Shown: positions 9,069-18,258 of the stretch, piece after piece
Position numbering within the stretch: position 1 is the first letter of the stretch
How the letters are laid out: each line of letters starts with the position of its first letter
DNA from: Cystobacterineae bacterium
GTDB taxonomy: Bacteria > Myxococcota > Myxococcia > Myxococcales > Myxococcaceae
Direction: 5' to 3'
Assembly (NCBI GenBank): GCA_009782175.1
Contig: WRKR01000018.1
Span: forward strand, 1-54,900
Length of the DNA: 54,900 bases
Notes under the pieces: model-generated
Told to the model about the DNA's origin: nothing
Databases searched by the model: none
Seen by the model: the letters and a program-made list of their open reading frames with translations, nothing else
Translations under genes and position numbers: made by a program

Positions 9069-10439
9069 TTAGAGTATATAACGAGAAATGTCTTCGGATT
9101 GGATCAGCGGCTTTAGCTTCTCCTTCACATAATCCACCGTCACCCTAAACCCTTTCTCCGTCATTTCTGAGGCTGAAAATGAAACCTCATCCAACAAACA
9201 TTCCATAATGGTATGCAAACGGCGCGCACCAATGTTCTGCATGCGCTCGTTGGCTTGACATGCCATCAACGCCAACTCCTTTATGGCTTCATCCTCAAAC
9301 TCAAGCACAATGCCTTCTGTCGCCAAAAGCTCCGTATATTGACGGACAAGAGAGTTTTTGGGCTCTCTTAAGATCATCTCCAGATCGTTCCCCGAAAGCG
9401 CCTCCAATTCCACGCGGATGGGAAACCTCCCCTGCAACTCCGGAATTAAGTCCGAAGGTTTGGCAACATGAAAGGCCCCCGCAGCAATAAACAAAACATG
9501 GTCCGTCTTCAAACTTCCATATTTCGTCGTCACCGTGCTGCCCTCTATAATGGGCAAAATGTCGCGTTGTACCCCCTCCCGTGAAACATCAATTCCACTC
9601 GTGCTTTGCCCCGTTGAGCGACTGGCAATTTTGTCAATCTCATCAATAAAAATAATGCCGGATTTTTCTGCCCTGGAGAGGGCTTCACTTTGAATGTTGT
9701 CCTGATCCATTAAGGCGGAAAGCTCTTCCTTCTCCAGCACCATCAACGCCATGGGCGCACTCATTTTTTGTTTTTTGGTGCGCTCCATCCCCGGGACGTT
9801 GCGAAAAAAATCTTGAAGGTTGATGCCAAACTCTTCCATGCCCTGGCCTGAAAAATTTTTCATGAAGGCCAACTGCGTCTCTTTCACTTCAAGCTCTACA
9901 AATTCATTGTCCAAAGTCCCCGCCCGAAGCCGGGCTCTCAACTTTTCGCGATCAACCTCATTCAAAATGGGAGGTGACGAAGGCATGGCACCTCCAAAAT
10001 GCCGAAGCGGTTGAGTGGATTTTCCAGGGTTTGAAAGCAAATCAGCCAGTTTGTCTTCGGCCAACTCTTTGGCCTTTAATCGAAAATGATCTGTCTTCTC
10101 TTCGCGGATGAGTGCAATGGATGCCTCTACGAGATCTCTCACCATGGAGTCCACGTCGCGCCCCACATAGCCCACCTCCGTAAACTTGGAGGCCTCTACT
10201 TTGACGAAGGGTGCCCTGGAAAGCTTCGCCAAACGCCGCGCAATTTCTGTTTTTCCAACCCCCGTCGGCCCAATTAAAATAATGTTTTTGGGCTGTATCT
10301 CATCGCGAAATTCCTCTGCAACACGCTGCCTGCGCCATTGGTTTCTCAGCGCAATCGCCACAGCTCGCTTGGCGGCTTTCTGCCCAACAATATAGCGGTC
10401 TAACTCGCTGACAATTTCTCGAGGCGTCAAAGAGGCCAC
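9069..10439 (-). CDS. hslU: HslU, ATPase of the HslUV protease
   Basis: AAA+ unfoldase that caps the HslV peptidase. The 456 residues include '[16 protein letters not shown]' (Walker A), a 'VGYVGRDVDSMVRDL' pore region, a family-specific I-domain insertion (about 110-240), 'GIIFIDEIDKIA' (Walker B), the 'GRFPIRVEL' arginine-finger region and a C-terminus 'LIQSEDISRYIL' that docks into HslV. The start is GTG at 10439, directly abutting the hslV stop (TAA then GTG), so the stoichiometric partners are translationally linked. Confidence 0.97.
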   Translation of the reverse strand: MASLTPREIVSELDRYIVGQKAAKRAVAIALRNQWRRQRVAEEFRDEIQPKNIILIGPTGVGKTEIARRLAKLSRAPFVKVEASKFTEVGYVGRDVDSMVRDLVEASIALIREEKTDHFRLKAKELAEDKLADLLSNPGKSTQPLRHFGGAMPSSPPILNEVDREKLRARLRAGTLDNEFVELEVKETQLAFMKNFSGQGMEEFGINLQDFFRNVPGMERTKKQKMSAPMALMVLEKEELSALMDQDNIQSEALSRAEKSGIIFIDEIDKIASRSTGQSTSGIDVSREGVQRDILPIIEGSTVTTKYGSLKTDHVLFIAAGAFHVAKPSDLIPELQGRFPIRVELEALSGNDLEMILREPKNSLVRQYTELLATEGIVLEFEDEAIKELALMACQANERMQNIGARRLHTIMECLLDEVSFSASEMTEKGFRVTVDYVKEKLKPLIQSEDISRYIL

Positions 10440-10967
10440 TTATAGCTCCTCAAAAGAAAGGTTGTGGTTGGTATAAATGCAAATGTCCGCAGCAATTTTA
10501 AGCGCATTCTCCACAACCTGCCGCGCATCCAAAGGAGAATGCTCCGCCAAGGCCCTCGCCGCTGCAAGCGCATAGGAGCCTCCAGAGCCAATGGCCGCAA
10601 TGCCATGCTCCGGTTCCAAAACATCGCCTGCACCCGACAAAATAAAGCTGTTGTCCTTGCTGGCCACAATCATCATCGCCTCAAGCCTGCGCAAAAACCT
10701 GTCCGACCTCCAATCCTTGGCCAACTCTACACAGGCCCTTGGCAATTGGTTTTGGCACTCCTTCAGCTTGCCTTCAAAACGCTCAAACAACGTAAACGCA
10801 TCCGAAGTGGAGCCCGCAAAACCCGCCAATATCTGCCCCTCTGCCAGCCGACGGATTTTTTTGACGTTCCCCTTCAAAATGGCTTTGTCGACGGTTACTT
10901 GGCCATCACCCCCCAGCACAGTATGTCCGCCCTTTCGCACGCAAAGAATGGTTGTTCCATGAAACAT
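10440..10967 (-). CDS. hslV: HslV, peptidase of the HslUV protease
   Basis: N-terminal-nucleophile threonine peptidase forming a double hexamer. The start is ATG 10967, giving 175 residues beginning [14 protein letters not shown]. The catalytic residue is expected to be T5 after removal of a four-residue propeptide. 'GGDGQV', 'GNVKKIRRL', '[17 protein letters not shown]' and 'LAKDWRSDR' are family hallmarks. A longer in-frame reading to 11207 is rejected because its first 80 residues are a Pro-Leu repeat and intergenic DNA. It is first in the hslV-hslU-argD unit. Confidence 0.97.
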   Translation of the reverse strand: MFHGTTILCVRKGGHTVLGGDGQVTVDKAILKGNVKKIRRLAEGQILAGFAGSTSDAFTLFERFEGKLKECQNQLPRACVELAKDWRSDRFLRRLEAMMIVASKDNSFILSGAGDVLEPEHGIAAIGSGGSYALAAARALAEHSPLDARQVVENALKIAADICIYTNHNLSFEEL

Positions 10968-11062
10968 GAAGCGAAGCTTTAGCAGCCTTAAAGCCAAAAC
11001 CTCAACCCCTTTGCTAAAGTTGGCGTTTGAAATGTGCCAAGCCCTCCACGGTGCCCTCCCCC

Positions 11063-11094
11063 CAAAAGGTGTGCTCTGCACGGAGAGCACACCT
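11063..11094 (-). terminator. Rho-independent terminator of xerC
   Basis: An 11-bp perfect stem (AGGTGTGCTCT paired with AGAGCACACCT) with a 6-base loop is followed on the minus strand by TTTT. It lies between xerC and hslV, so xerC transcription probably stops here and hslVU-argD has its own promoter between about 10968 and 11062. Confidence 0.7.
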
Positions 11095-11148
11095 GCACTG
11101 TATGCCCTGAGCAGAAAACTCACCCCCAACGGTATGAGAGCAAAAGGA

Positions 11149-11207
11149 GGCAATGGCAATGGCAATGGCAATGGCAATGGCAATGGCAATGGCAATGGCA
11201 ATGGCAA
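11149..11207. repeat. Hexanucleotide tract (GGCAAT)9
   Basis: Nine perfect copies of GGCAAT plus five bases of a tenth, starting 11 bases after the xerC stop and upstream of the hslV promoter region. Perfect short repeats of this length are prone to slippage, so copy number probably differs between strains and would change spacing between xerC and its terminator. Confidence 0.95.
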
Positions 11208-11217
11208 AAAGGAGGCC

Positions 11218-12198
11218 TTAGGCGCGGGGGTGTGTCAAGTCATAAACTTTTTGGAGCAACTCAAAAGAAACCTGCGTATAGCGCTGTGTCGTCGACAAAC
11301 TCGCATGCCCAAGCAACTCTTGGATGGCACGTATGTCCGCGCCGCCGGCCAACAAATGCGTCGCATAGCTATGGCGCAGGCTGTGCGGGGAGAGCCCTGC
11401 GTTCAGCCCAAGCTTTTGCACATAGGCTTGCAGCAGGCGGTGGACGCTGCGCACAGAGAGCCTCCCGCCTTGGTTGTTGAGGAATAAGGCCTGCGTGTTT
11501 TTTTTGCGCTTTTTTAAGAGTTGCTCGCGGTGGGCAAACCAATGTTGCAAAGAAGCCAGCGCGGGGGTGTGGATGGGGCAAATGCGCTCTTTGCTCCCCT
11601 TCCCCAAAACGCGGACCAGCCCTTGCCGCATGTCCACACCTGAAATGTCCAACCCACACAACTCGCTGACACGAAAACCCCCGCCATAAAGCATTTCCCA
11701 CATGGCCTTGTCTCTGGACTGCAAAAGCTTCTCCTCTGCCGGCGCATTCACCAAAGCAAAAGCCTCATCCACCGACAAAATATGGGGCAAGCGCTTGGGT
11801 ACCTTGGGTGTCTTCAACTTCTCCCCTATGTCCACGGCCACCTTGCCCGCCTTCACCAAATAGCGAAAAAACATGCGCAGCGCAGCCACGCGGCGCGCGC
11901 GCGTCGCCGGTGCGCGGCACGCTTCCTGAAGCCCCAAAAAACCCCGCAAATGCACATGCGTCGCCTTTGAAAAACCAACCCCCTGCTTGTAGAGGTAGTC
12001 GCTTGCCAACCTCAAATCCGCAGCATAGGCCTTGAGTGTACGCGGTGACATGCCGCGCAACACACGCAACTCTGTCAAAAAAGCCTCAATCTCCCCGGCG
12101 TCACTGCGCTGGCACGCCCTGTCTCTGTTTTCCGCGGCTCTGTTTTCCGCGTCTCTCTTCTCCGCCGCTCTGCTCTGCGCGTCTGTGCTGCTTGGCAT
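11218..12198 (-). CDS. xerC: Tyrosine recombinase XerC
   Basis: Chromosome-dimer resolution recombinase that acts at dif with XerD. The 326 residues contain the complete catalytic set: R176, K200, H272, R275, H298 and nucleophile Y307 ('TTQRYTQV'). The N-terminal SAM-like core-binding domain spans about 36-120. The first 35 residues are an unusual charged repeat ([17 protein letters not shown]) from short tandem duplications and are not family sequence; the true start could be further in. Synteny with trmFO, hslV and hslU is the same as in many bacteria and supports XerC rather than a phage integrase. Confidence 0.93.
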   Translation of the reverse strand: MPSSTDAQSRAAEKRDAENRAAENRDRACQRSDAGEIEAFLTELRVLRGMSPRTLKAYAADLRLASDYLYKQGVGFSKATHVHLRGFLGLQEACRAPATRARRVAALRMFFRYLVKAGKVAVDIGEKLKTPKVPKRLPHILSVDEAFALVNAPAEEKLLQSRDKAMWEMLYGGGFRVSELCGLDISGVDMRQGLVRVLGKGSKERICPIHTPALASLQHWFAHREQLLKKRKKNTQALFLNNQGGRLSVRSVHRLLQAYVQKLGLNAGLSPHSLRHSYATHLLAGGADIRAIQELLGHASLSTTQRYTQVSFELLQKVYDLTHPRA

Positions 12199-12260
12199 GG
12201 CACCACTCTAAGGCCAGAGTGGTGCGCCGTCGAGTTTGAGGCTTTGGGGAAGGCAAAGCC

Positions 12261-13847
12261 CTAGGGCTTCAACTCACTCAAATAAAGCCCTTCCTGCTGG
12301 AGGTGGTTTGAAATATAGAGGAATTTTTTTCCCGTCTTGTCAATGGCCAAGGGGGGGGGCAAATGTACATGATCTGCCAATTTTTGAGGGTTGGCAGGGG
12401 TGTTCGCCTCTTTGGCCCCAATCTCCCTGGCCCAAAGCTGGTTTTGCACAGGCGCCACCGGCGTCACGTGTAGCCAATAAACAGCTTGTCCATCCGCGGA
12501 TTGCAGAAAACTGAAAACACCTTCTGCCAACTTTTCTTTAGGGGCATCTTCTTGCATGGTTGAAGACAACAGCTCGCAGCTGCGCCCTTCTCGTGAGCAA
12601 TTGGCTCTAAAGAGAATTTTTTCACCATCAACGGAGAAGGCATAGTTATAAACCCAAGCATGCAGCTTGGTGGGCGCTTTGTCCCCCAGGCGGAATGAAA
12701 ACAAATCCACGGACACCCCCGCATTCGGCGTGGGTACTGTTGCTGTATAGGCCAAAGCATTCCCCTGTGGGCTCCACTGCCAATGCCGTGTGCGGGGCGC
12801 CAGCCACTTGGGCTCCAAATCCCCCTGCAGCACAACAATGGACAACAACCCATCATCCCCGGAATAGCCTTCACGCCAGGCCAAAGCCCCGCTGTTGGAA
12901 GCAAAGTCAAAGTCCCTCATCCTTACTCTTTCGCCCAGTGCTTTGGCCTCCCCTGCCCCTGTCAGAGGCCTGAGCCAGAGGGTGCCGGGCCTTTCGGGTT
13001 TTTGGGTTTCCACATAGGCCACAAAGCGCTCATCCGGGGACCAGAGGAAACGAAATACTTCTTGAGAGAGCAGCTTGGGTGAGGAGGCTCCTCGCATATC
13101 CACAAAAAAGAGTTGAAAGGCCATTTCCTGAGGCGTCTTTCGCGCCGTAAACAACAGCTTCTTCCCATCCTTGCTGAGGCGATAGTCTCCTGTATATTCT
13201 GCCATAAGGCGAGGCTTTCTCTCCGCCTCTTTGAGGTCGACCACCCACAGTTGGCCCTTGTCCTCACCTTTCTTTTGGAAGGCCAGCGTATTTCCGTCTT
13301 GTGAAAATTCCGCATTCGCTATGCCTTTGTCAACCTCGTGGAAGGGGCCTTCAGGCAATGGGCCCACTTTCAAAATACCCTTGTCCACAAAAGCCAAGCG
13401 CTGCTCCTGCGCGGAAACCACAAAAAAGCTGACTTCCTCTCCCAGGGCGTTTCCGGCAACCGCGCTGGCAATGCCTGCACAATGCAAGCTGCCTGTTTTG
13501 GTTTTGGGGTTAAACTGATCGAGAAAAACGAGGTATTTCCCGTCTTCCGTCGCATGCTGCGTCTCCATGAGGCTGGCAACTTGCTGTCCAATTTGCGTCA
13601 GCTGTCGGGTTTGCAGGTTATATAAATAGAGTTTTCCAAGCTTCAGCGAAGAAGCTGTTTCCTTCAGGTTGGGGCTTTTGGCATCCGCCAAAAAGCGTAC
13701 GTGCGTTTCGCCAGGCAGCAGCCGAAGCTCGCTGATGTGGCCGGCAACCAGGCGCTCCCCCAAGGGTTTGGAGGGGGACGAAGAGGTGGGCTTGCAAGCT
13801 GAAAAAGCTGCAAGCAACAAGGCAAAAAACAACCAGACATGCTTCAT
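12261..13847 (-). CDS. Lipoprotein with TolB-like beta-propeller
   Basis: 528 residues from the ATG at 13847, preceded by AAGGA; the longer reading to 13883 runs into trmFO. The N-terminus is a lipoprotein signal ('[16 protein letters not shown]') with the lipidated Cys after FSA. The rest consists of repeated beta-blades of PD40/WD40-like type ('DGKYLVFL', 'DGNTLAFQ', 'DGKKLLFT', 'DERFVAYV', 'QGNALAYT', 'DGEKILFR'), consistent with a seven- or eight-bladed propeller in the periplasm. The ATG overlaps the trmFO stop as ATGA, indicating coupled translation. The role is unknown; it may be a scaffold or binding protein related in fold to TolB. The lipoprotein at 45605 has the same general design. 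Confidence 0.8.
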   Translation of the reverse strand: MKHVWLFFALLLAAFSACKPTSSSPSKPLGERLVAGHISELRLLPGETHVRFLADAKSPNLKETASSLKLGKLYLYNLQTRQLTQIGQQVASLMETQHATEDGKYLVFLDQFNPKTKTGSLHCAGIASAVAGNALGEEVSFFVVSAQEQRLAFVDKGILKVGPLPEGPFHEVDKGIANAEFSQDGNTLAFQKKGEDKGQLWVVDLKEAERKPRLMAEYTGDYRLSKDGKKLLFTARKTPQEMAFQLFFVDMRGASSPKLLSQEVFRFLWSPDERFVAYVETQKPERPGTLWLRPLTGAGEAKALGERVRMRDFDFASNSGALAWREGYSGDDGLLSIVVLQGDLEPKWLAPRTRHWQWSPQGNALAYTATVPTPNAGVSVDLFSFRLGDKAPTKLHAWVYNYAFSVDGEKILFRANCSREGRSCELLSSTMQEDAPKEKLAEGVFSFLQSADGQAVYWLHVTPVAPVQNQLWAREIGAKEANTPANPQKLADHVHLPPPLAIDKTGKKFLYISNHLQQEGLYLSELKP

Positions 13848-15190
13848 ATTTTGTCCTTCAAGCAATTTATATTTCTCTTCCACATTTGAAACCCCGCCCT
13901 CGCCCTTGCAAGCATAGCCATTTTTTTGTCGCGTTTGTTGAGCCTATCCGGAATAGGGGGAAACAACCCAAAATTTATATGCGTGGGCTGAAAACATTTT
14001 CCTGCAGCATATAACTGCCCCCTTAAATGTCCATAGAGGGCGCCCAGGGCCGTCTCCGGGGGGGGAGGCACAAAAGCCCTCCCCTCAAGCCGCGCCTGCA
14101 CCGCCATGGCCGTCAAAAGCCCCGAGGCCGCGGACTCTGTATAGCCTTCTACCCCGGTTATTTGCCCTGCAAAAAATATAGGGGGGGCCTCCATCAGTGA
14201 CATGTCCGCCCCCAAAAGGCGCGGCGCATCCATAAACGTGTTGCGGTGTATTTGCCCAAGCCTCAACCATTGGGCCTTTTGCAAGCCGGGCAAAAGGCCA
14301 AACACCCGCTTCTGCTCGGGGAAAGTGAGGCGGGTTTGGAAGCCCACCAGGTTATAGGCGCTGCCGGCCTTGTCCTCCTGGCGCAGCTGCACCACAGCAT
14401 GGGGGCGAAGGCCTGTGCGGGGGCAGCGAAGGCCTATGGGCTTGAGGGGGCCAAAAGCCAGCGTATTCTCACCGCGCTCAGCCATGGCCTCAATGGGCAG
14501 GCAAGCTTCAAAATAGCGCAACTCCTCAAAGGCATGGGGCTGCACTTTCTGGGCGCTGCGCAGGGCTTGTACAAATTGTATATAGGCCTCTTTGTCGAGG
14601 GGGAGGTTGAGGTAGTCATCCCCTTTTTGGAACCTCCCCTGCCTAAAAGCCACCTCCATGTCAATGGAGTCGGCCGCCACCACCGGCGCAATGGCATCAT
14701 AAAAATAAAGCCTCTCACCCAAAAGTGGCGCCAAGGCTTGGCTGAAAGCCTCTGAGGTTAGAGGGCCTGTGGCCACAATACACAAACCCTCCGGCAGGGC
14801 CACCGCCTCCTCTCGCCTCCAGGAGAGCCCCGGCATGCCCTCAAGGGCAGCGGCAACCTGCTGGGAGAAGGCAAGCCTGTCAACGGCGAGAGCGGTGCCG
14901 GCCGGCACGCGGGTTGCGTCGGCACAGCGCATAACGAGGGAGCCCAGGCCTCGCAGCTCCTCATGCAGAAGGCCTATAGCTGTTATGGGCTCATCCGAGC
15001 GCAGGGAGTTGCTGCAGACAAGTTCCGCGGGCAAGTTGCTTTGGTGGGCGGGGGAGCGCCTGAAAGGTTTTTGCTCAACGAGGGTGAGGGCATGCCCATG
15101 GCGCACAAGCCAGAAGGCGGCCTCCACGCCGGCAAGCCCCGCGCCAATGAGGCTAACAGGGGCAGTGGCAGCGAGGTGGGCATTTGTCAT
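13844..15190 (-). CDS. trmFO: TrmFO, folate-dependent tRNA U54 methyltransferase
   Basis: Flavoenzyme that makes ribothymidine at position 54 of tRNA using methylene-tetrahydrofolate and FAD. The ATG at 15190 gives 448 residues. Visible are '[15 protein letters not shown]' (FAD dinucleotide fold), '[11 protein letters not shown]', '[10 protein letters not shown]', '[11 protein letters not shown]', 'GPLKPIGL', '[17 protein letters not shown]' and '[20 protein letters not shown]', all typical of TrmFO. The longer frame to 15256 is not TrmFO but the frameshifted tail of a dprA copy. The stop overlaps the lipoprotein start (ATGA). Confidence 0.96.
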   Translation of the reverse strand: MTNAHLAATAPVSLIGAGLAGVEAAFWLVRHGHALTLVEQKPFRRSPAHQSNLPAELVCSNSLRSDEPITAIGLLHEELRGLGSLVMRCADATRVPAGTALAVDRLAFSQQVAAALEGMPGLSWRREEAVALPEGLCIVATGPLTSEAFSQALAPLLGERLYFYDAIAPVVAADSIDMEVAFRQGRFQKGDDYLNLPLDKEAYIQFVQALRSAQKVQPHAFEELRYFEACLPIEAMAERGENTLAFGPLKPIGLRCPRTGLRPHAVVQLRQEDKAGSAYNLVGFQTRLTFPEQKRVFGLLPGLQKAQWLRLGQIHRNTFMDAPRLLGADMSLMEAPPIFFAGQITGVEGYTESAASGLLTAMAVQARLEGRAFVPPPPETALGALYGHLRGQLYAAGKCFQPTHINFGLFPPIPDRLNKRDKKMAMLARARAGFQMWKRNINCLKDKI

Positions 15191-15195
15191 ATATA

Positions 15196-15414
15196 AGCAC
15201 TCATAGCGCTTTCTGGGCTTTTGCACCACCTTTCCCTCACACAAAGCACGGCCCAAATGCCCACGGCGTCCATGCGGGTTGTGGCCGGCAATGCTTCAGA
15301 GAGGTGGGCTATAGCCCGTTGTGCCAGCACCCGGCGCGCCTCCTCACTCAGCGCGGCGAGGGCTGCGGCGGCGAGGGCAGCGGGGTTTGTGCGGAAGCTT
15401 CCACTGCCTCTCTC
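15196..15414 (-). pseudogene. Duplicated, frameshifted 3' end of dprA
   Basis: Read on the minus strand, 15360-15241 encodes the C-terminal winged-helix segment of DprA: 'LSEEARRVL' against LSEEARHVL in the intact gene, 'ATTRMD' against ATTGMD, and a matching 'VLC'. A net loss of about 10 bases then shifts frame. The last part, '[11 protein letters not shown]' against 'GRVVQKPGKRY', is read in another frame that runs into trmFO. An in-frame stop occurs at 15415-15417. The intact dprA is 4.2 kb away at 19433-20707 on the same strand. The fragment therefore marks an insertion or duplication boundary. Confidence 0.85.
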
Positions 15415-15465
15415 TCACTCGCAACCCGCAAAAGTATTTCCCCCGCCCAGAGGGCACAAAAAAAC

Positions 15466-15520
15466 CTGCCGGCAGGCGAAAAAGAAAGCTCTTTTAAGCC
15501 TCGCCGGCAGGCGAAAAACC
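15466..15520 (-). terminator. Doubled GC-hairpin, possible terminator
   Basis: The 16-base string GCCGGCAGGCGAAAAA occurs twice about 34 bases apart. On the minus strand the distal copy forms CCTGCC/GGCAGG followed by seven Ts, just past the stop of the GLUG lipoprotein gene. The stem is short, so terminator strength is uncertain. Confidence 0.45.
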
Positions 15521-15531
15521 TCTCTCTTCGT

Positions 15532-17457
15532 TTATGGAAGGAGCGGTTTTAGGGTGTGGTTTTGCTTTCCAGCAAGATCTTTCAAAATGGGCAGGTTGGT
15601 GTTGGAGTTCCATTCCCACGCACCCTCAAAATCCTCAAACACACTCTCCCAGAAGGTTTTTGCGGTATATGCGGCGGCGCCCACCTCAACACCATTCTCC
15701 GGCCCCATCGTGGGCACATAGACGCTGGCGCCGTTGTTATAGCTTAGCTTCATGCCATAGCGCGCGTTGTTTTTCTCCACGGTGCTGCTAAGCTGCACAA
15801 TGTTTGCTGCCACACGGCCCATGAGGGTGTCGTCGTCGGCGGTCAGCATGAGGTTTGCGTTGAGCGCCACGTTGTTTCTGACTGTGCCGGTGCTTATCCG
15901 CCCCACCAGGCCGCCAACATGCTTGTCGCCTTCGACGTTGCCTGTGGCATAACTGGTTTGCACTGTGGCACCGTTATGCCCCACCAGCCCGCCTACATTC
16001 TCGCTGCCTCTGACGTTGCCCGTGGCATAGCTGTTTTTCAAGGTGGCATAGTTTTCTCCCACCAGGCCGCCGACCTTCTCAATGCCTTCAACGTCGCCCG
16101 TGGCATAGCTGTTTTTTAGTGTGCCATAGTCGCCAATCATCCCCACGAGGCCACCAATATAGCTGGCGCCTTTCACATGGCTCGTAGCATAGCTGTTTTG
16201 CACGGTGGTGTAGGGGTCGCTGTGTCCCACCAGGCCACCAACCTTCTCAGTGCCTTCGACACGGCCCGTGGCATGGCTGTTTTTCACTGTGCCACGGATG
16301 TTGTTTATTCCCAGCAGGCCACCCACAAACATGTGGGCTTCGACGTCGACCATGGCATAGCTGTTTTGCACGGTGCCCTCATTCTCCCCCACCAGTCCGC
16401 CGACAAAATTGTAGCCTTCCACACTGCCCATGGCATAGCTGTTTTGCACTGTACCACGGTTGAGCCCCACCAGGCTGCCCAGCTTGAGGCCACCCGTTAT
16501 GTTGACGTCTATGAGCCCAATGTTTTCCACCACGCCGTCTGTGCTTAGATAACCAAACATGCTGTCATATAAACTGAGCTCGTCAGCATAAAGGGTGAGG
16601 CCCGAAAGGGTGTGGCCATCGCCGTCAAAGCTGCCGCTGAAAGTACCCAATTTTCCAGGAGACAGCATATGGCCGCCTATAGACGTCCAATTGCTTTCTC
16701 CCGGCTTAACGGACTCAAGCTTAATGTTTTCTGTCAACTTATAGTGCAACTTCAGCCCCTCTTCCGTGTTTGCATAGGCGTTGAAGGCTTGAAGGTTGGC
16801 TTTGCTCACGGGGATGGCACGCTCTTTTGCCTGCCCATCCACAATGGCAAATTGGAGGGTTTGGGCCTGAGCAAAAGAATGGCCCTCCGGAATGTTTTTG
16901 AGGCTCAGCTGAATGCTTGCCAAGCCTTCGGGGAATGCTGTCTCCCCGTCATATTGAACGGTGAGGCTGAAGGTTGGGGTGCTGCCATGCCCATGCTGCC
17001 TTGCTTCCACCTGGGCATATAACCCGTCGTCCACATGGCTTATTTCAAGCGCTACACCACTTGCATCCGCTTCACTGCCAAACCCTACAACCTCAACAGC
17101 AAAGGTGGCCAAGCGCTCACTATAGGCGCCACCTTTCCGCACGGTTGTGCCATTGAGCTCAACAGGTGTGAGAAGGAAGGTGTTGGAGACTATTTCCACG
17201 CGAAGAGGGAGGGGCTCACCTACATTCTCCCCTGGTCCATTTTCCCCTGGTATATTCCCTCCGGGTATATTCCCTCCGGGTATATTCTCTCCTGGTCCAT
17301 TCTCTCCTGGTCCATTCTCTCCTGGTATATTCTCCCCGGGTATATCCTCTCCTGGGTTGTTGGGAATGTTTTCGGAAGAGCACGCACTCAATGCCGCGCT
17401 CAACACAAAAAAGCACAATGTGCTCAAAGCAATTCGTTTCCTGAATAAATATTCCAT
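15532..17457 (-). CDS. GLUG-repeat surface lipoprotein 1
   Basis: 641 residues. A lipoprotein signal ends at 'LSAALSAC' (about residue 26), followed by a low-complexity stretch of P-G-E/G-N tetrapeptide-like repeats (about 30-78, from short DNA repeats at 17220-17350). An Ig/cadherin-like beta region and a linker with 'VDGQAKERAIP..AFNAYANT' come next. Eight GLUG repeats then follow (GGLVGxNxGTVxNSYATGxVxG, about residues 330-530), which fold as a beta-helix in adhesin-like proteins. The C-terminal 110 residues end in 'WEWNSNTNLPILKDL', typical after GLUG arrays. It is probably surface-exposed and adhesive. It is a clear paralogue of the protein at 51434-53368 and lies inside the segment inserted between trmFO and dprA. 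Confidence 0.85.
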   Translation of the reverse strand: MEYLFRKRIALSTLCFFVLSAALSACSSENIPNNPGEDIPGENIPGENGPGENGPGENIPGGNIPGGNIPGENGPGENVGEPLPLRVEIVSNTFLLTPVELNGTTVRKGGAYSERLATFAVEVVGFGSEADASGVALEISHVDDGLYAQVEARQHGHGSTPTFSLTVQYDGETAFPEGLASIQLSLKNIPEGHSFAQAQTLQFAIVDGQAKERAIPVSKANLQAFNAYANTEEGLKLHYKLTENIKLESVKPGESNWTSIGGHMLSPGKLGTFSGSFDGDGHTLSGLTLYADELSLYDSMFGYLSTDGVVENIGLIDVNITGGLKLGSLVGLNRGTVQNSYAMGSVEGYNFVGGLVGENEGTVQNSYAMVDVEAHMFVGGLLGINNIRGTVKNSHATGRVEGTEKVGGLVGHSDPYTTVQNSYATSHVKGASYIGGLVGMIGDYGTLKNSYATGDVEGIEKVGGLVGENYATLKNSYATGNVRGSENVGGLVGHNGATVQTSYATGNVEGDKHVGGLVGRISTGTVRNNVALNANLMLTADDDTLMGRVAANIVQLSSTVEKNNARYGMKLSYNNGASVYVPTMGPENGVEVGAAAYTAKTFWESVFEDFEGAWEWNSNTNLPILKDLAGKQNHTLKPLLP

Positions 17458-17638
17458 CCCAAAGTCTAGTAGAGAAACTTTTGGGGCGCTTAAAAAAAAG
17501 CAAACTACTTTGCTTTAGAAGCTATACAAGGCCTTATATTTATGTAGGTTTTTTAATACCCCCCTGTGCACCTCACTACAGGTGCTGTGTCGATCCCCCC
17601 TTCAAAAACAAAGCCTGAAGGCAGGCGCTGTCAAAGGC

Positions 17639-17656
17639 TTGACTGAACACACTCAA
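17639..17656. promoter_or_regulatory. Possible TetR operator
   Basis: An imperfect 18-base inverted repeat with TTGA...TCAA ends (six of nine positions pair) touches the first base of the tetR start codon, in the 198-base divergent gap between the GLUG lipoprotein and tetR. The position suits an autoregulatory operator. The evidence is only symmetry and location. Confidence 0.3.
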
Positions 17657-18258
17657 TGAGTATGCTCACCAAAATGAAACGTGCAGAGCACAAGGAACGC
17701 ACCCGCCAGGCGCTGTTGGCGGCAGCTGGAAAAACAATGGCTGCCCAGGGGTTTGCTGCTACGAGGGCGCGGGAGGTGGCGAAGGCGGCCGGGGTCGCTG
17801 TCGGGACTGTATTCGCCCATTTTCCGACAATGGCTAGCCTGGCCGAGGCGCTGTTGGACGAGCTTGTAGGCGAGGCGCTGGCCCGGGCCGGTGAGGGGCC
17901 GCCGGGCAACCTCATAGAGCAGCTGCTGCATGTCAGCGCCGCCCTCTATGAGGCCTATATGGCAGCTCCTGAGTTGTCCCGCGAGGTGGTGTCCGGCTCG
18001 CTCTTCGAAGCCGCACCCGGCGGCCCGTCCCGACGCCGCATGGCTGAATTTTCCGCATGGGTTGGGGCGCGGGTGGAGGCAGCGGTGGCCGCCGGACACA
18101 TAGAGCCCATCCACCCGCAGGACGCCTTCCTGGCCTATTTCGCGCTCTATTTCGGCGTCCTCGTCCTCGGGCTGCGCGGCGAGTTGGACGTCGCCGGGCA
18201 AATAACGCTGCTTGAGCGACAGCTGCGCCGCGCATTCCGTCCGGCGGTGCGCCCGTGA
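17656..18258 (+). CDS. TetR-family transcriptional regulator
   Basis: 200 residues. The helix-turn-helix domain lies at about 10-60 ('TRQALLAAAGKTMAAQGF', then 'VAKAAGVAVGTVFAHFPTMASLAEAL'), with a divergent helical ligand-binding domain after it. ATGs at 17662 and 17674 are alternative starts. The stop overlaps the monooxygenase start as GTGA, so the regulator and a flavin monooxygenase form one unit; such regulators usually repress the adjacent gene until a small-molecule ligand binds. By eye the GC content is much higher than in neighbouring genes, with Ala/Arg/Gly-rich coding, pointing to horizontal acquisition. The ligand is unknown. Confidence 0.93.
   Translation: MSMLTKMKRAEHKERTRQALLAAAGKTMAAQGFAATRAREVAKAAGVAVGTVFAHFPTMASLAEALLDELVGEALARAGEGPPGNLIEQLLHVSAALYEAYMAAPELSREVVSGSLFEAAPGGPSRRRMAEFSAWVGARVEAAVAAGHIEPIHPQDAFLAYFALYFGVLVLGLRGELDVAGQITLLERQLRRAFRPAVRP

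Noticed and set aside
10968-11207. N-terminal extension of HslV
   Set aside because: It translates the hexanucleotide tract into Pro-Leu repeats and a terminator hairpin; HslV family sequence begins at MFHGTT (10967).
15191-15256. Longer TrmFO N-terminus
   Set aside because: Those 22 residues are the shifted DprA tail, not TrmFO sequence.
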